A stretch of 64,000 nucleotides of DNA from Warburgia ugandensis (GCA_035236585.1 CP141132.1:54315880-54379879); one strand, 5' to 3'; shown: positions 1 to 12,760, counted from the stretch's first letter. Made by a program: numbers and translations. Notes: a model not told the origin generated them from the sequence alone.

Positions 1-866
1 AAAATAAAACTAAGAGAATAGAAACTAGGAGGATGGAACTATTCTAAGGAAAAACAACATCAGCTAGTGTTAGAAGTAAGCAAAAAGAACATAAAAGGTG
101 AAGGGAACTCAAAAGAATTAAGCTATTGTTTCTCTTGGATGCTACTACTAAAGAATGAATAACTTATATTTTAAAGAATAATCGTAAAAAACTAAGGAGA
201 TGAAGCAAAGATTCAAAGGAAAAAAAGTGATAATAGGCGAGTAAGAGTAATGGGATTCGATGAATCTAAGGCACCCAAATCATTTGATCTAAAGACCACT
301 GAGATTAGTGATCATTAGGAACAAGGATCTAAGGTTGAAATCAAGTGATAAATAAATGTGGAAGATTAAGGAACAGGGTGAGGGCAACAAGCATGGAATC
401 AAAGAATAAAACAAAGACAACAAAACATGGAATTAAGAGGTTGTCCACAAGGGCCCATTTTAGTCACCCTTTCCTTCCTTAATTGCTTCATTTGATCCAT
501 GATGTTTCTTTCAAATGATCTAGGCCTTTGTTACACCTTATATTGATGACATTTAGTTCTTGGCTTCATTAATTTTCCTAGTTAGATTAGGAAACCTCTA
601 GAATGGCTTCAATTCCTTTCTCAGTCAGTCTCTATCATTGGATTATATTCCCATTACCTGCAAAAGGTCAAAAATTTAATTAAATACTAAACAATATGAT
701 TATTTACATACTTTGAATTAACCTCTGAACTTGCAAATTATCAAAGTTTTGAAGGATTAGGTTAGAAATGCATGTATTGTGAATTTTGGCTAAAAAACCC
801 TAAAATAACACTATAAGTTATAACACATGGGCAACTAATTGGGTGATTTTGATGAAAAATTTATCA
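1..866 (-). mobile_element. N: Athila-type LTR, cut by the window edge
   Basis: This is the 5' part of an Athila-like LTR on the minus strand. Its right edge ends in ttatca, the complement of the lineage's TGATAA LTR start, and the last 200 bases match the same part of the LTRs ending at 9048, 23069, 45278 and 51282. The stretch near 120-160 is closest to LTR J at 43720-43760. The sequence to the right (867 on) is the plus-strand leader of element A, not the 3' internal end of a minus-strand element, so N is probably a solo LTR inserted in A's leader. Its left end and target duplication lie outside the window. An old fossil. Confidence 0.75.
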
Positions 867-929
867 CTCATCAACTAGTTTCCTTGTAATTAGATTGCAC
901 ATTTAATGGCTTTATATCGGATGTTCACA

Positions 930-1330
930 TTGATAGTAGGTCCGCATAAGAACCCTCATAAGATAAGGACTAGATTTCATCACCAAATCCTTGGCTCACC
1001 TAGGGAATCAAATAAAATGCTTGTACATTTGCAATTCTATACCCTAAAGCATAATTTAAAATCAAGTAGTAAGAGAAATAGGATTTCGAGCTCGTTAGAT
1101 CCTTTTAGAATGAGGAGATATATTGTCACTCTAGTGGCTTTTAAGCATCGTGGTTATAATGGGTATCTAAAATCCAAGTATTTTTCGCATGCCTTTAGTT
1201 GATGTTTGTTAAAGTCTAAATGCCTCCTTGCGTAAGAATTGCATTAATCATTTAAGAGCAGAACCTAATTCTTAAGTTGTAGTCAAGCCTAGATAAAAGG
1301 AGGAGCTGTATAGATCTAGGTCTAAAAGTT
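930..1330 (+). mobile_element. A: conserved Athila leader module
   Basis: Untranslated leader between the missing primer-binding site and gag. It aligns by eye with the leader of B on the minus strand (12370-12760), sharing a block around 'accctcataagataagga', a 'cactctagtggc' block near 1125 and a closing 'aggaggagctgt' near 1300. Part of it also matches G (60500-60570) and solo LTR D (17219-17446). A 98-codon open frame here (906-1202) resembles nothing I know and is probably chance. The role of the module is unknown. Confidence 0.6.
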
Positions 1331-1529
1331 GTCACCTTATAGATTAACAAAGATTATCGAAATGGCTTGTTAGTGGACTATTAAGATTGATGTTGCATCA
1401 TATAGAGTGAGCAGTCACATTTAGAGTTAGGTTGTATCATTTAGATAGGTTTTCATTTTAGTGCATGGAAGGTCGTGGATCCAGAACACAAAATTAGCAC
1501 CATTTGATATTGAGATTGAACGAACCCAT

Positions 1530-2900
1530 AAGCAAGGGGTAAGAAGTCAAATTCCCAACCCCAAGGTATAGGATAAGGCCATCAGAGACTTCTATGCATC
1601 ATTCCAGTTGAATACTCCATCATGCATCACATTGCCACCCACCAATGCAAACCACTTTGAACTTAAACCTGGAGTTATACATTTACTCCCTTGCTTTTAT
1701 GGTTGATAAAGAGGGGATCCATATCTACATATTAAGCAATGCCTTGATATTTGTGTTATATTAAAATTCTAAAATGTTTCAAATGATTCTATTAGACTTA
1801 GATTGTTTCCCTTCTCATTGAGATAATAAGGCCAAAACATGGTTGAATTCTTTAGAGGTCAGTTCCATTGCCACATGGGACTAGTTGTCTAAAAAGTTTT
1901 TAGATAAATTCTTTCTTGTCTATAAGACTAATTCCCTTCGTGGGGAGATTATCAATTTCTAGCAAAAAGATGATGAGAAATATTATGAATGCTGGAAAAT
2001 GTGGAATGAATTCCTACGAAAGTTCCCTCACCATGGATCTGAAAAATGTAGCATGTTTAGTGCTTCTATGAGGCACTAACACCTCAAAATAGATAGATGG
2101 TAGAAGCAACTTGTGGAGGGGCCCTCATGTTGAAAAGTGAGATAGACGCTTGGGAATTTTTTGAGACCTTAGCTAAGAATTCCTATAATGAGATTATTCT
2201 AATAGGAGATGGGGAAATACTTAGCCTCAAAAGAAAGGAGGCATGTATAAAATAGGAGCGACCTCAGATATACCATATAAGCTCAACCCCATGGTTAAAT
2301 GATTGGGAAAGCTTGAAAATATTTTCCATGCCTTTATGGTTATCAATGCATCTATGAAACCTCTACATGAGTGTAGAGGTTTGTGCTATTTGTTCTAGCT
2401 TAGCACACTTAACCACAACTTGTCCATGTAATAAAGTGTACAATGAGTATCTTTTAGAAGAAGCGAATGCTCTAAACGCATATCACAACACAAGCAATAA
2501 TCCATACTCTAAGACCTATAATCCAAGATGGGCTAGGCATCCTAATTTTTCATGGTTTGAGAACAATTGCTAAGGAAGTACATCTATGAACTGCCCTACA
2601 CAAAACTTTCCTAGGACATCAGCTCCCAAGTAGCCACTTGGTTTTTAGTTTCCTCAACAACCAAAGAAATCACCAGTTGAGGAAACTTTGTAATTGTTTA
2701 TGGATAAAACTTTAAAAAAACTTGAGGAGAATATCAAGGCCTTATATAATTCCCAAAATGAGAGTAGGAAGGTCGCCAATGTTAGTTCCCAAGTGATTAC
2801 CAAATTAGAAATGCAAATGAGCTGGTTATCTGCTTCACTTAGTAATAGTGGAAAGGGACAATTTCCTAATCAACCAATTCCAAACCCTAGGGGCTAGTTT
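1530..2900 (+). mobile_element. A: gag fragment with CCHC zinc knuckle
   Basis: Athila-type Gag region. The first half (about 1560-2060) matches the Gag core that is better preserved in G at 61020-61556. A zinc knuckle CX2CX4HX4C is visible at 2382-2423 (Cys-Ala-Ile-Cys ... His ... Cys), followed by the lineage's typical Asn/Tyr-rich stretch with a YSKTYNP-like motif and HPNFSW near 2515-2560. This family's Gag packages element RNA into virus-like particles in the cytoplasm. The region has several breaks. Confidence 0.8.
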
Positions 2901-3339
2901 GAAATAGGGCCAAGTTCACATAGACCACATGAGAAAGCAAAGTCAATAACTACCCTTAGGAGAGGCCATCAAGGTTAAAATAAAGTGGGATAAATTAAGA
3001 AAAACTTAGAGTAGAATGAACCATCTAAAATTAAGGGAAAAGAGAAGAGACAAAAACCTCCTACTACATCTGAGCTTATAGTGGAGGCACCTTATGTTTT
3101 GGAAGCTCCATTCCCTCAATTATTAAATAAGGCTAAGAAAGGAACTAATTTCTATGAGATAATGGATGTGTTTAAGCATGTGCAAACCAATATCCTATTA
3201 CCCGATGCTATTAAAGACATTTATGCTTATGCCAAAATTCTGAAAGATCTCTCCACAAAAAATCACAAGCTTAGTGTGCAAAAGAAGGTCTTCCTCACCA
3301 AGCAAGTGAGCTTTTTTGATTCAGAACCAGATCCCTCCT

Positions 3340-3760
3340 AATTTTAGACATCTAGGTTGTTCTGCCATTTCTTGTGTTGTTAGAGATCATGTCGTTGATA
3401 GACACTACTGGATTTAGGGGCTAGTGTAAATTTGTTGTCGTATTCTGTCTATGACCAACTTGGGCTTGGTGACTTTAAGCTAACTAGTACCACTTTATAG
3501 TTAGTAGATAGATCAATAAAGACTCCACATTGTATGATTGAATATGTTTTAATATAGGTGGAACAATTTTACTTCCTGTAGATTTTATTATCCTATATAC
3601 CTAGCTTGTGTTAGACCTTGATAGTTAGATCCTAGTAATTCCTAGACATCCATTTTTGGCAATGTCCAATGCCATCATCAATGTAGAAATGGTGTGATGA
3701 AGTTGTTCTTCAGCAATATGAAAGTAAAGCTCAATGTCTTCAATGTTGATCATAAGCATC
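3340..3760 (+). mobile_element. A: aspartic protease region
   Basis: The translated pieces resemble the Athila protease: a 'leucine-leucine-aspartate-leucine-glycine-alanine-serine-valine' active-site region around 3405-3440, then the LADRS-like strand and an ILGRPF-like stretch near 3640. The same domain is seen in G at about 62800-63200. The enzyme normally matures the element's own polyprotein. Broken. Confidence 0.65.
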
Positions 3761-3959
3761 CAGACCTAGATGAATCATGTGTAGTGAATTTAATTGAAGG
3801 TCTAATTCAATAGGCTAATTCACCATCATTCATTCTAGACCCATTTGAGGTATGTCTAACACACTTTAATTGCAATTTCAATGTAGGAAAATCCATAGAT
3901 GAGGTAAATAATCTCCTAGATATTGCACCTATTATAGATACCTCCAAATGGTGACCTCT

Positions 3960-5400
3960 AATGGAACCTCTTCCTCCAAATTCTATCCATGTGCCTTCAA
4001 TAAAAAAACCACCTTCCTTAGTCATTAAGCCACTCCGAGAAAATCTAAAATATTCTTACTTAGGACCAAATGAATCATTCCTTGTAATTAAAGCTTCTGA
4101 TCTAGACCAAGAACAAGAAGGGAAGCTCCTTGATGTTTTGAGAAAACATAAGACATATTTAAGGTGGACCATAGAAGACATTAATGGGATTAGTTGTGTT
4201 GTGTGTATGCATAAAATTCACCTAGAAGAAAATGGTAGGCCATCTAAAGAAACATAGAGGAGGCTAAACCCGAATATGAAAGATGTAGTTAGAGACAAAG
4301 TGTTAAAACTCCTAGAAATTCAATGTCAAAGGAATCCATAATGAGGATAATGAGTTAGTACCCAATTGCATGACCAATGGGTGGAGAGTTTGTATAGATT
4401 ATCAAAAACTGAACTAAATATTGAGGAAAGACCACTTTCCTCTGTCCTCTATTGACCAAATGCTGGTCATAGTTATTACTACTTTCTTGATGGATACTCT
4501 AGCTATAACCAAATCTCCATAGCACCTAAAGACCAGGAGACTACTTTCACCTACCCATTTGGGACCTTCGCCTACAATCGTATGCCTTTTGGATTTTGTA
4601 ATACTTTAGCTACTTTTTGAAGGTGTATGTTGAGCATATTTTATGATATGGTGGAGAGGTTCTTATAAGGTTTATTGATGATTTTTAGTGTGTTCTTCTT
4701 CATTTGATGAATGCTTGCACCATTAAAACTTGTCCTTATGAGGTGTCAAGAATAGAATTTAAAGCTAAATTGAGAAAAATGTCATTTCATGGCTCAAAAT
4801 GGTATTGTTGTAGACCACATCATATCACATAATGGCATAGAAGTACACAAAGCCAAAGTGGATTTAATCACTACCCTCCTCCTCCAAGGATGGTGAAGGA
4901 AATCCACTCATTTTTAGGCCATGCTAGTTTTTATAGACGATTCATCAAAAACTTTGATAAAATTGCTAATTTCTTATGTAATTTACTTATGAAGGAGGCA
5001 ACTTTTGACTTTGATGATAATTGTATGAGAGCATTTGAGTGCTTAAAGGATGAATTAACTTCTATGCCTATTACTCAACCACCATAGTGGAGTGTACCAT
5101 TTGAAATAATGTGTGATGCTTCAGACTACAAGATCAGGGCTGTGTTGGGACAATGTATTGATAAGCTCCCCCATGTGATATATTATGCTAGCAAGACACT
5201 CAATAATGCTCAACTTAATTATTCCACTACAGAAAAAGAGTTGTTGGTAGTTGTTTTTGCCCTTTATTAGTTTAGATCTAAGATCATTGTATATTTTGAC
5301 CATGTAAGAGTTTGATTTAGAAATTAGGGATAAGAAAGGTTTCAAAAATATTGCAGCAAACTATTTATCCAAATTAGTTGTGGAGTCTACTAATGAGAAT
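3960..5400 (+). mobile_element. A: reverse transcriptase and RNase H fragments
   Basis: Athila-type Pol. The linker before RT is the 98-codon open frame at 3961-4257, with the lineage's 'YSYLGPNESFLVI' and 'HKIHLEEN' motifs. RT proper follows at about 4370-4750 with the 'DGYS-YNQI' strand, matching G's RT at 63900-64000. The RT connection and RNase H occupy about 4890-5400; the segment at 4890-5087 carries 'SFLGHASFYRRFIKNF', a standard gypsy RT/RNase H landmark. Several breaks. Confidence 0.8.
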
Positions 5401-5601
5401 GTGCCTATAATAGAAACATTTCTAAATGAATAACTTTTGCACATTGCTCAGTTGCCTTGGTATGCAAATATAGTCAGTTATCTTGTCTCAGATCAAATGC
5501 CTAATCATTGGTCTATACAAGATAGCAAAAGATTTATTTCCAAGGTCAAACACTTTACGTGGGCAATCCATACTTGTTTAAGTACTATCTTGATTAGGTT
5601 A

Positions 5602-5845
5602 TTAGGATATTCATACAAAATATGTCCCAGTAATATAGCCATCCCTACCCTCTCACATCAATCGTACGAGCCTCTTATCCATTGTCATTCAATCACAGTG
5701 AGGGAACAAGTCAAAATAGAAAAGCTCACATTGGGTTTAGGGATAATCAGGCTTGAATTGATGACTTCCACCACATCAAGGTGACACTCTACTGCTAAAT
5801 TATATCCCTACCTTGCATCCATTAAGAAATAGAAATGACTAACAT
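5602..5845 (-). other. Nuclear plastid DNA fragment (NUPT) carrying trnV-GAC
   Basis: About 245 bases match, from memory, the plastid inverted-repeat region around trnV-GAC near rrn16. They hold the complete tRNA-Val sequence plus flanking DNA (the 'catacaaaatatgt' block, a 'tcaatcacagtgagggaaca' block and a 'gaaatagaaatgacta' block). The gene reads on the minus strand. The fragment splits the integrase of A, whose motifs are recognisable on both sides. The left junction lies near an 'attaggatat' stretch that could serve either side; the right junction is next to a TA dinucleotide run. It probably entered as double-strand-break repair filler. Exact ends are uncertain by about 10 bases. Confidence 0.82.
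5738..5809 (-). pseudogene. trnV-GAC: Plastid-derived tRNA-Val(GAC) pseudogene
   Basis: Seventy-two positions align without gaps to the plastid tRNA-Val(GAC) sequence as I remember it. The acceptor, D, anticodon and T regions are all present, for example 'gtagagtgtcacctt' and 'ggtggaagtcatca' on the minus strand. The differences I can see are all C-to-T or G-to-A transitions, several at former CG sites, including one in the anticodon (GAC reads GAT). That is the expected decay of unexpressed methylated plastid DNA in the nucleus. It is not a working nuclear tRNA gene. Confidence 0.85.
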
Positions 5846-5849
5846 CACA

Positions 5850-5869
5850 ATATATATATATATATATAT
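5850..5869. repeat. (AT)n simple repeat
   Basis: A 20-base alternating AT run at the right border of the plastid fragment, just before the integrase sequence of A resumes. It may be a junction product or later slippage. Confidence 0.9.
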
Positions 5870-6594
5870 TTTGCCGTGACCATGCATGCAGGGGCTATTC
5901 CATTTCTAGAATGACAGCTGCAAAGATTTTATGGTGTGGTTTTTATTGGTTCACTATTTTTAGTGATTCACATGCTTACTGCATAGCATGCGTTAAATGT
6001 CAATAGTTAAGGAGCATAGGAAAAATAAATATAATGCCTCTGAACCCCATTCTTATCATTGAGCCTTTTGATGCTTGGGACATTAATTTTATGAGAGCTT
6101 TGCCTAACTCTTTTGGTTATGTGTATATCCTTGTGGGAGTGGACTACATGTTCTAATAGGTGGAATCCATATTATGCAAGACCATTGATCATAGGTTGGT
6201 GGTTAAGTTTTCAAAGGAAAATATATTTGCACGCTTGAGTATCCTAAGGGCCATAATTAGTGATGGGGGAAATACTTTTGCAATGGAGTGTTTGAGAATG
6301 AAGAAAATGTGATGTTGCCCATAGGAATTCTACCCCTTATCATTCTCAAAGTATTGGATAGGTAGAAGTGTCAAATAGGGAGATAAAGTGAATCTTAAAA
6401 AAAGACAATCAATCCAAATAGGAAAATCTAGACTTAGACTTAGTGATGCTTTATGGGCCTATTGCACTATATATAAGACCCCTATAGGCATGTCACCCTA
6501 TTGCTTAGTGTATGGAAAGCACTGCCATGTAACAATAGAACTAGAGCATAAAGCATATTGGGCCATTAAAAAGCTTAATTTTGACTTAGATAAT

Positions 6595-9048
6595 TGATAT
6601 ATGTTTTAATTTAACTTGTAAGTGCATGAATCACTATAGTAATTGCATGCGAGGGAGGTTGATCCCACGAGAAATCTCACAAAAATATATGTTGGATGGA
6701 TCTCATTTAAACTATTTAGCCCAGCTAAAAGAATTGGATTTAACGAGATTAAGTCTTCAAACTAACATGGCAACCACAATTGCATGAAATTAGAAACATC
6801 TCTAAATCTAAACATGGAAACTATCTTAAAATTAATCTAACATGCAATTTAACCTAGACAATGATAATCTAATGCTTATACATGACCTAATAAAAGCATG
6901 TAATGTAAACCTAGTATGATATCCATGATTTAAATAGGGAAAATGCATGAAATAAAGTAATCTAAAGTGCATGAATGAGAAACAACGTAAGCTAACATTA
7001 ACTACATGAATGGAACTAAAATTAAAGCATGGGAATCTAATCTAAATCACACAATCATCTAAGGGGAAACACTTCAAAACTATGCACATGAACCATGGGT
7101 TTGTGCACATGGTTCAAGAATGATGTTTATATGAAATTAAATTACAACTAAGTCTAGGATGGTGTACATGGTATCTAATCATGGAAAACTAAATTAAACA
7201 GCCCTAAAAATCTATCTGTAAAGCAAGAAGAACATCCATAAACGTTGCACACTTAATCATGAAACAAACATCCATTGATTTGAATTAAAACAATTACAAG
7301 TGTAGTGTCCACCATTCTTGGATTCCAAAAACAACTCAAAATGCTTCTCTAATCATCCGAATAACAATCAATGGCAAGCACACATGTCTTCCAAAAAAGA
7401 TCTAAGGAAAATAGGATGAAAACAATGGAAAAGAAATAAGAAATGGCAAGGAACTTAAGGAGTATTAACACTAGGAACTTGATCTAAGAACTATACTCTC
7501 TTGGCTATCACTACAAGAGACTTATAGTCCTTAACTTTAAGGATCTAAGGTGTGAAACAAAAGAAAATAATCAAAGTAAGCTAGGAACAAAGCATTAACT
7601 TGTGGATCAAAGTAAACAATGAAACAAAAGGCAACAAACAAAGACCTAAGAGGAGAACTAACCTTAACTTCAAGAACATCAAAGAGAGAATCAACCAAAG
7701 GGAAAGAGGTGTGGAATGCTGGAGAAGATGGCTTCCAAGGAGGAGAAACCACATTGAGGACTTGGGAAGAAGAGAAGGGTGGAGACGCCTCCTTCTTAGG
7801 AGGGTGTGGTCTCCCCTTTGCTCATATTTTTTTTTCATGATGAAGCCCTTATACTCTTTTATATGGGTTGAATGCCTACTAAAACAAACCTAATAGGAGT
7901 GGGGTATATGAGTTTAGATAGTATGTGGCATGAAGGATTGGGCAATCAAATTAGTAACATAGGATAACTAAGAATGGAATCTAAGAGTGAGCAAGGTGGG
8001 ACACGATGGGAGGTGCCACCATTTTAGGAGAGGACATCTCTCCCTTGTAAAAATCATGGAGGGCTTATGGAATTGGAAAGAGCTGGAGATAAGGATGGAG
8101 AGAGAGGGAAAGAGAGAAAGGGATAAGGGTGGGGTGAAAATAGAAGGTGACTTGTTAACTAGATTAGGATTCTTAGAAAGGTGGAAGCTGGGTGTGACTT
8201 AGGAAGGTGGGAGGTGCCATCTTCTTAGGATGGTGCATCGCCCCCTTAAGAAATCATGGTGTGGAGTATGGTGAGGTGGAGAGAGAGAGAACAAGATGGG
8301 GAAAATGGGAAAAAAGAAAATAAAGTGGGTTCTTTCTATTGGTCCACATGCATGCTTACCCATTTTGATTTTTCACCCAAATATCCTCCAATTATCCTCT
8401 TAAAAAATCTCTTTTAGCTTAGAATAATTAAGTGAAATTATCCTCTAATAGTGGCTCTCTGTGTAGCATTGGCTTAAGTGGCTTGAATGGCTCTCTTTAA
8501 GGGCTCATGCCCTTAGCTTTAATAGCTTGGCTTGACTTCCTTATCTTGTCACCTTTTCTCATAGCTTATATGGCTAAGGTGTGGCTTGAATGGATCTTAT
8601 GCAATGGTGGTGGAAATACATGGCTTGTGCATGGGCCCATTTTAATCACCTTTAGCTTTTCCAAATGGATCCTTTGCTTGCCCTAGAGAGAATCTTGGAC
8701 CTTGATCTCCCCTTAGATTGATGATATTTAGACCTTGGCTTCCTCTGGTTTCCAAGTTAGCTTAGGAAACCTCATGAATGGCTTCAATTCTTATCTTTAT
8801 TAATCTCAGTCATTGGATCATCATCTTGATATCCTACAAAAGGTCAAAATCTCTAATTAAATCCTTAAAATTTAATTATCTAATATTAGCTCTGGATTAA
8901 CCTCTGAACCTATAAATTATCAAACTTTTGAATTATTAGGTCAGAAATGCATGTGTTATAAAAAATCCAGAAAAATAAAATATTATGCCTACCTTTTATA
9001 ACACATAGGTACTAATTGGGGGATTTTATACAAAATTAACAAAAATCA
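6595..9048 (-). mobile_element. B: 3' LTR
   Basis: Minus-strand Athila LTR of 2454 bases. Its LTR end is at 6595 (tgatatatg on the plus strand) and its LTR start at about 9048. It matches B's 5' LTR along its whole length. A likely TATA box lies at 7859-7866 on the minus strand (tataaaag). To the right it borders the element's own 3' noncoding DNA, which also matches the region left of A's 3' LTR (25080-25241). Open frames at 7537-7893 are chance frames in the LTR. Confidence 0.85.
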
Positions 9049-11512
9049 CAACCCCTAACCAATAACTTGCTAGTCTTGAGCAAAACATGCAAAAAATCAG
9101 TATTCAAAATTTATACAATTTGCCACTTTTGTAGGTACTCATGATTACATTTAGTAAATACAATAATTTATTAAACCCCTCAATTACTCCTAGTAGACGA
9201 GTTAGGCCTCGTGAGGGTTTGTAGTGAATACACTTACAAAATTCTCAAAATTTTTAGGAAAACCCTTTAATCATCTGAGAATTTTTTTTACTATTTTGGT
9301 CATATTAAATACCCAACTTTACCCTGCTACTATATATGAATAAAAAGGTTCAAAATCTTACCATTATGCTAAAAATATCACATTATTTCATTAAATTTTG
9401 GAAGGTTGGTGTGTGCTATAGAAAATACATATAATTAACAGTTTTCAAGTCAAATATAACCTAAATTGCCTTCCAAATATATGCTTTGACTTCAATTCTA
9501 ACAAGATATACTTGTCACTCAAAAATGGGTACAAATATCTCATTACTATGTGAGTACAAATATCTCATTAATATACTTGTCACTCTAAAATAATAATAAT
9601 TTAAAAAGAATGATAATTGTCTCATGAAAGTATATAAACTACTAAGAATGTTACACTCTATCAAATTCCCTACTCATTAATAACCATATCCAAGTCATAC
9701 TTCTCCTAAGATCAAGCTAGGACTTTTATTAGGATGAAACATTAGCTTAGGTAGGGTTTACCAAAAGAACAGGTATAAAGGTAAACAAAGGTTGTCTAGA
9801 AAATATGTAAAGTCTTCTATCAGCGTATTCATAATTTTTCTATTTTCCCTTACACGAGTGAACATTCTTATTTTTCATTGGCTATCTTTTTATTTTTATT
9901 TTTCTTTCTTTTACTGGACTTTATATATAATATTTTTTACTTTAACTCTTTTTAACCTTTTTGATGTTCATCTCTTGAATTGTATTGTTCATTTTTTTCG
10001 AAACATGTTCTTCAATCTTCTTGTGGATATATTATGGGGGTTCAATATAGGTAAAGGTTGTTTAGTTAACAAAGAAAAGGCTACTATTTTAAAAGTCCAA
10101 TTAGCTAACTAGTAGAAATAACATAGAGAAGGCTAAAGGCTCTCAGTTAAACAAGGATGGTATCTATCATTTTCCTAGGTTTCATATGACTTAAACATGA
10201 TCATAAAATTAAGAAGTATATGGTGTAATATTTCATAATTTCTCAATAGTTGACCAAGATGAAAAATAATGAGACAAACTAAGAAATAATGTTTGTTGAA
10301 GAAAATTTGTAATTTATGTATAACCCTCAAAAAAGGAAGAAAGGCACAAAATGCACTTGTGTTATAAGTTTCCACAAATCTTCTTCAAGATTTCTAATTT
10401 ATATTTTCTATTCAACTTAAATTATATATACATAGCTATTTTGTGCAATTAATATTTTGATTTTAATTTTTCATGAAACATTTTAGAAAATGAGAAAAAT
10501 AGTGAAATAATTATATACTCTATCAATAAGCTAAACTTCAAAAGATAGTTGAATATTCAAGCAATTTTTTTGAACTCTAATCTTTATAAAGGAACTTAAT
10601 AAAAAAATTAAGACAAGAAAAACTTAGAAATCTCATCCATATTCCCACCCCCCAACCTGAACTAAACATTGTTCTCAATGTGTTGAAATATTGGACACCT
10701 ATATGATGAATGGGTAATGCAGAATACTTAGACTCTAAAAGCCATTGGCTACCTCCCAGTGAGAGCGAAGATTTACGTCTTTAGCTAGATGTATCCTATA
10801 AATACTATACTCTACTCTAGTCCTATACCTAGCTAGTTAACCTAATTTTCCCTAACTCTTATATTGAAATGGGCAAATTTTTCCTGGCACTTCAGAATGT
10901 CACAGTAATCTATATACATTCTCCATGTTGAAATTTGTTATGGTGGTGACAACATGACATAGCAGACGATCGTAATTTTAGATTTGGTGGGACCACATTT
11001 AAATTGATGATCCCTCATTTTCAGAATTTTATAATAGTCAGTAAATATTGTCTACCTCAAAATTTGAGGCGATGGGAACAATATTGCATAAAAGATGACT
11101 GCGAAATTTGATGGACCATATTGAAATGAATGGTCTCCTTTTTCAACAAATTGAGGTATAAAGGGTCCAGTAGCAATCAGTACATGTTTTTCCTCCTCCC
11201 TTACATTTTTCTAAAATTGGGTATAAGTGGACTTTGCACTTCCACAAAAGGTTGGTCTTGATCCAATGGAGACAGGATGGGGCTTAAAGCCTCAGTGTCT
11301 TGTAATATGTACCCTAAAGTTGGTTGATGCATGCTCAGTACATCAATGGACTCATTTTCTTCCTATTCTTTAGACATGGGTAAGGTTTCAAATGGACTTA
11401 TGTTGCTATCTAGAGTTTGATCAAATAACTTTTGTAGGTCCCAATTGAGTACATCTTCCACATTGCATGGCTCAAATTGAAATTTAAGATATGTAGGGGG
11501 TTCTACTCATTC
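9049..11512 (-). mobile_element. B: 3' noncoding internal DNA
   Basis: About 2.5 kb of AT-rich DNA with no protein motif on either strand. On the minus strand the part at 10600-10780 matches the post-integrase region of A (23560-23720), including a shared 'tactgggaggyaacc'-like block and an 'acaatgtt...ttcaggttg' block that is typical of Athila 3' regions. The part at 9049-9250 matches 25080-25241 of A just before its 3' LTR. The 106-codon frame at 9792-10112 is T-rich, plus-strand and judged to be chance. Confidence 0.75.
10903..11177. repeat. Two imperfect copies of a 136-139 bp repeat in B
   Basis: Two tandem, diverged copies begin near 10903 and 11039. Both carry a 'cagtaa' start, a 'gatggaccatatt / ggtgggaccacattt' block and an 'aaattgatga / aaatgaatgg' block. 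A partial third start lies at 11178. They sit in noncoding DNA of B; function unknown. Confidence 0.5.
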
Positions 11513-12190
11513 TTACCATTGATAAGTGTCTATTAAAAGCTCAATGCATAAATATTCATGTTCTTCATCAACAGATGTCTCTTCATCTTGAAAAGGAACA
11601 TGACATTCCTTAAATAGGTAGACATGAGAGGTTTTCGAAGATAGTTGTGGAGTTTGTGGCTCAAAATGGTCATAATATATGTCCATCCTAGTCTCAGTAT
11701 AAATGGGGCAATGATGGGGAAAAACTTTGAGGCTGAGCAGGAATAGATGGTAGTTCTCACCATGAAATTCTTTCAAGTGTTTTTTCACTCGCCTCCCTCA
11801 TTTGTTTCATTTCCTTAGCTTAAATTTTAAATGTAGCAAGATTTTGATCCCTTATTTCACAAAGTCATTTCATACTTTCTAGATTTTGAATCTCTGCTAA
11901 TAATTGTCCCTCCTATTGTATAGGAAATGACTCATAAGGCTAGTATTGTTGTGGCAATTGGGTATTGAAAAAGGGCTGAACAAGTTGAACCCGTGATGGT
12001 TATTCCTGATATGCTTGATAATCATGGTAGGGTTGATCAGGGTGGAATCATGATGGTTCTTCATGATATGGTTGATAATCATGAGACCGTGCTTAATCAT
12101 GACACCTAGCCCATCCATTGTAGTGAAATAGTAATATAGTGGTTTCTGATCCCTTTCTTGATAGGCCATTGTACTCAACTTTATATACAA
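11513..12190 (-). mobile_element. B: coding-like remnant, unrecognised
   Basis: Two minus-strand open stretches (12190-11897, 97 codons, and 11788-11513, 91 codons). The first contains imperfect 30-40 base repeats built on 'catgattatcaaccatat' (about 12005-12100), and the second is acidic near its end. I see no zinc knuckle, protease or pol motif. Position after the leader fits the gag slot, so it may be a strongly altered gag or a lineage-specific protein of a non-autonomous element. Broken; function not assigned. Confidence 0.4.
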
Positions 12191-12369
12191 CGAAACAAAT
12201 TGTTGTGTACAACAAATGAGTTCACTTTTTTTATGTGGAATCTAATTAGAACCCTAACTATATGATGAAACCTAAATGCTACTTCTAACTCTATATGATG
12301 CATACTCAATCCCCAATAGTTCACTAATGAGAAGATTTGATGATCTTTGTTAATCTGTGAGGTTGTAGC

Positions 12370-12760
12370 CTTTAAACCTATGCTAGACAGCTCCTCTTCC
12401 AATCCAGACTTGACTACAACCTATCAATTAGGTCCTATTTAAGGTGGTTAATACAATTGTCATGGTAGAAGGCATTTAGACATAAACAACTATCATTAAA
12501 AAGCATGGGAAATCCTTGGATTTTCGATATCCATTATAACTACAAAGTTCAAGAGCCACTGGAGTGATAATATATCACCTCTTTCAAAAAGGTTCCTATG
12601 AGCTCAAAACCCTAGGTCTCTTGTTACTTGATTTTAGATTAAGATTAACGACTAGGATCACAAGTATACAATGATCAACTTAATTACCTAGGTGGCTAAG
12701 GACTTGGTGATGAAATCAATTCCTTATCTTATGAGGGTTCCTATGGGGACCTTACTATTA
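12370..12760 (-). mobile_element. B: conserved Athila leader module
   Basis: On the minus strand this aligns with the leader of A (930-1330): the 'ccctcataagataagga' block, 'gagctcataggaacc' (12605-12591), 'cactccagtggctc' and the closing 'ggaagaggagctgtcta' (near 12390). It lies between the primer-binding site and the coding-like region, as in A. Confidence 0.65.

Larger units (their letters stand above)
5400..6594 (+). mobile_element. A: integrase, N-terminal and core part
   Basis: 5437-5600 carries the integrase N-terminal 'LPWYANIVSYLVS' block and the following 'KHFTW' and 'NPYLFKY'-like block. Plastid-derived DNA (about 5602-5845) and a TA run then interrupt it. The zinc-binding region resumes at about 5880-6010 and the catalytic core at 6040-6594, including '[20 protein letters not shown]' near 6440-6505. 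The integrase ends abruptly at 6594, where B is inserted, and its C-terminal part reappears at 23075. Broken. Confidence 0.8.

Noticed and set aside
5738-5809. Functional nuclear tRNA-Val gene
   Set aside because: Plastid flanks, an altered anticodon and decay by transitions mark a plastid-derived pseudogene.
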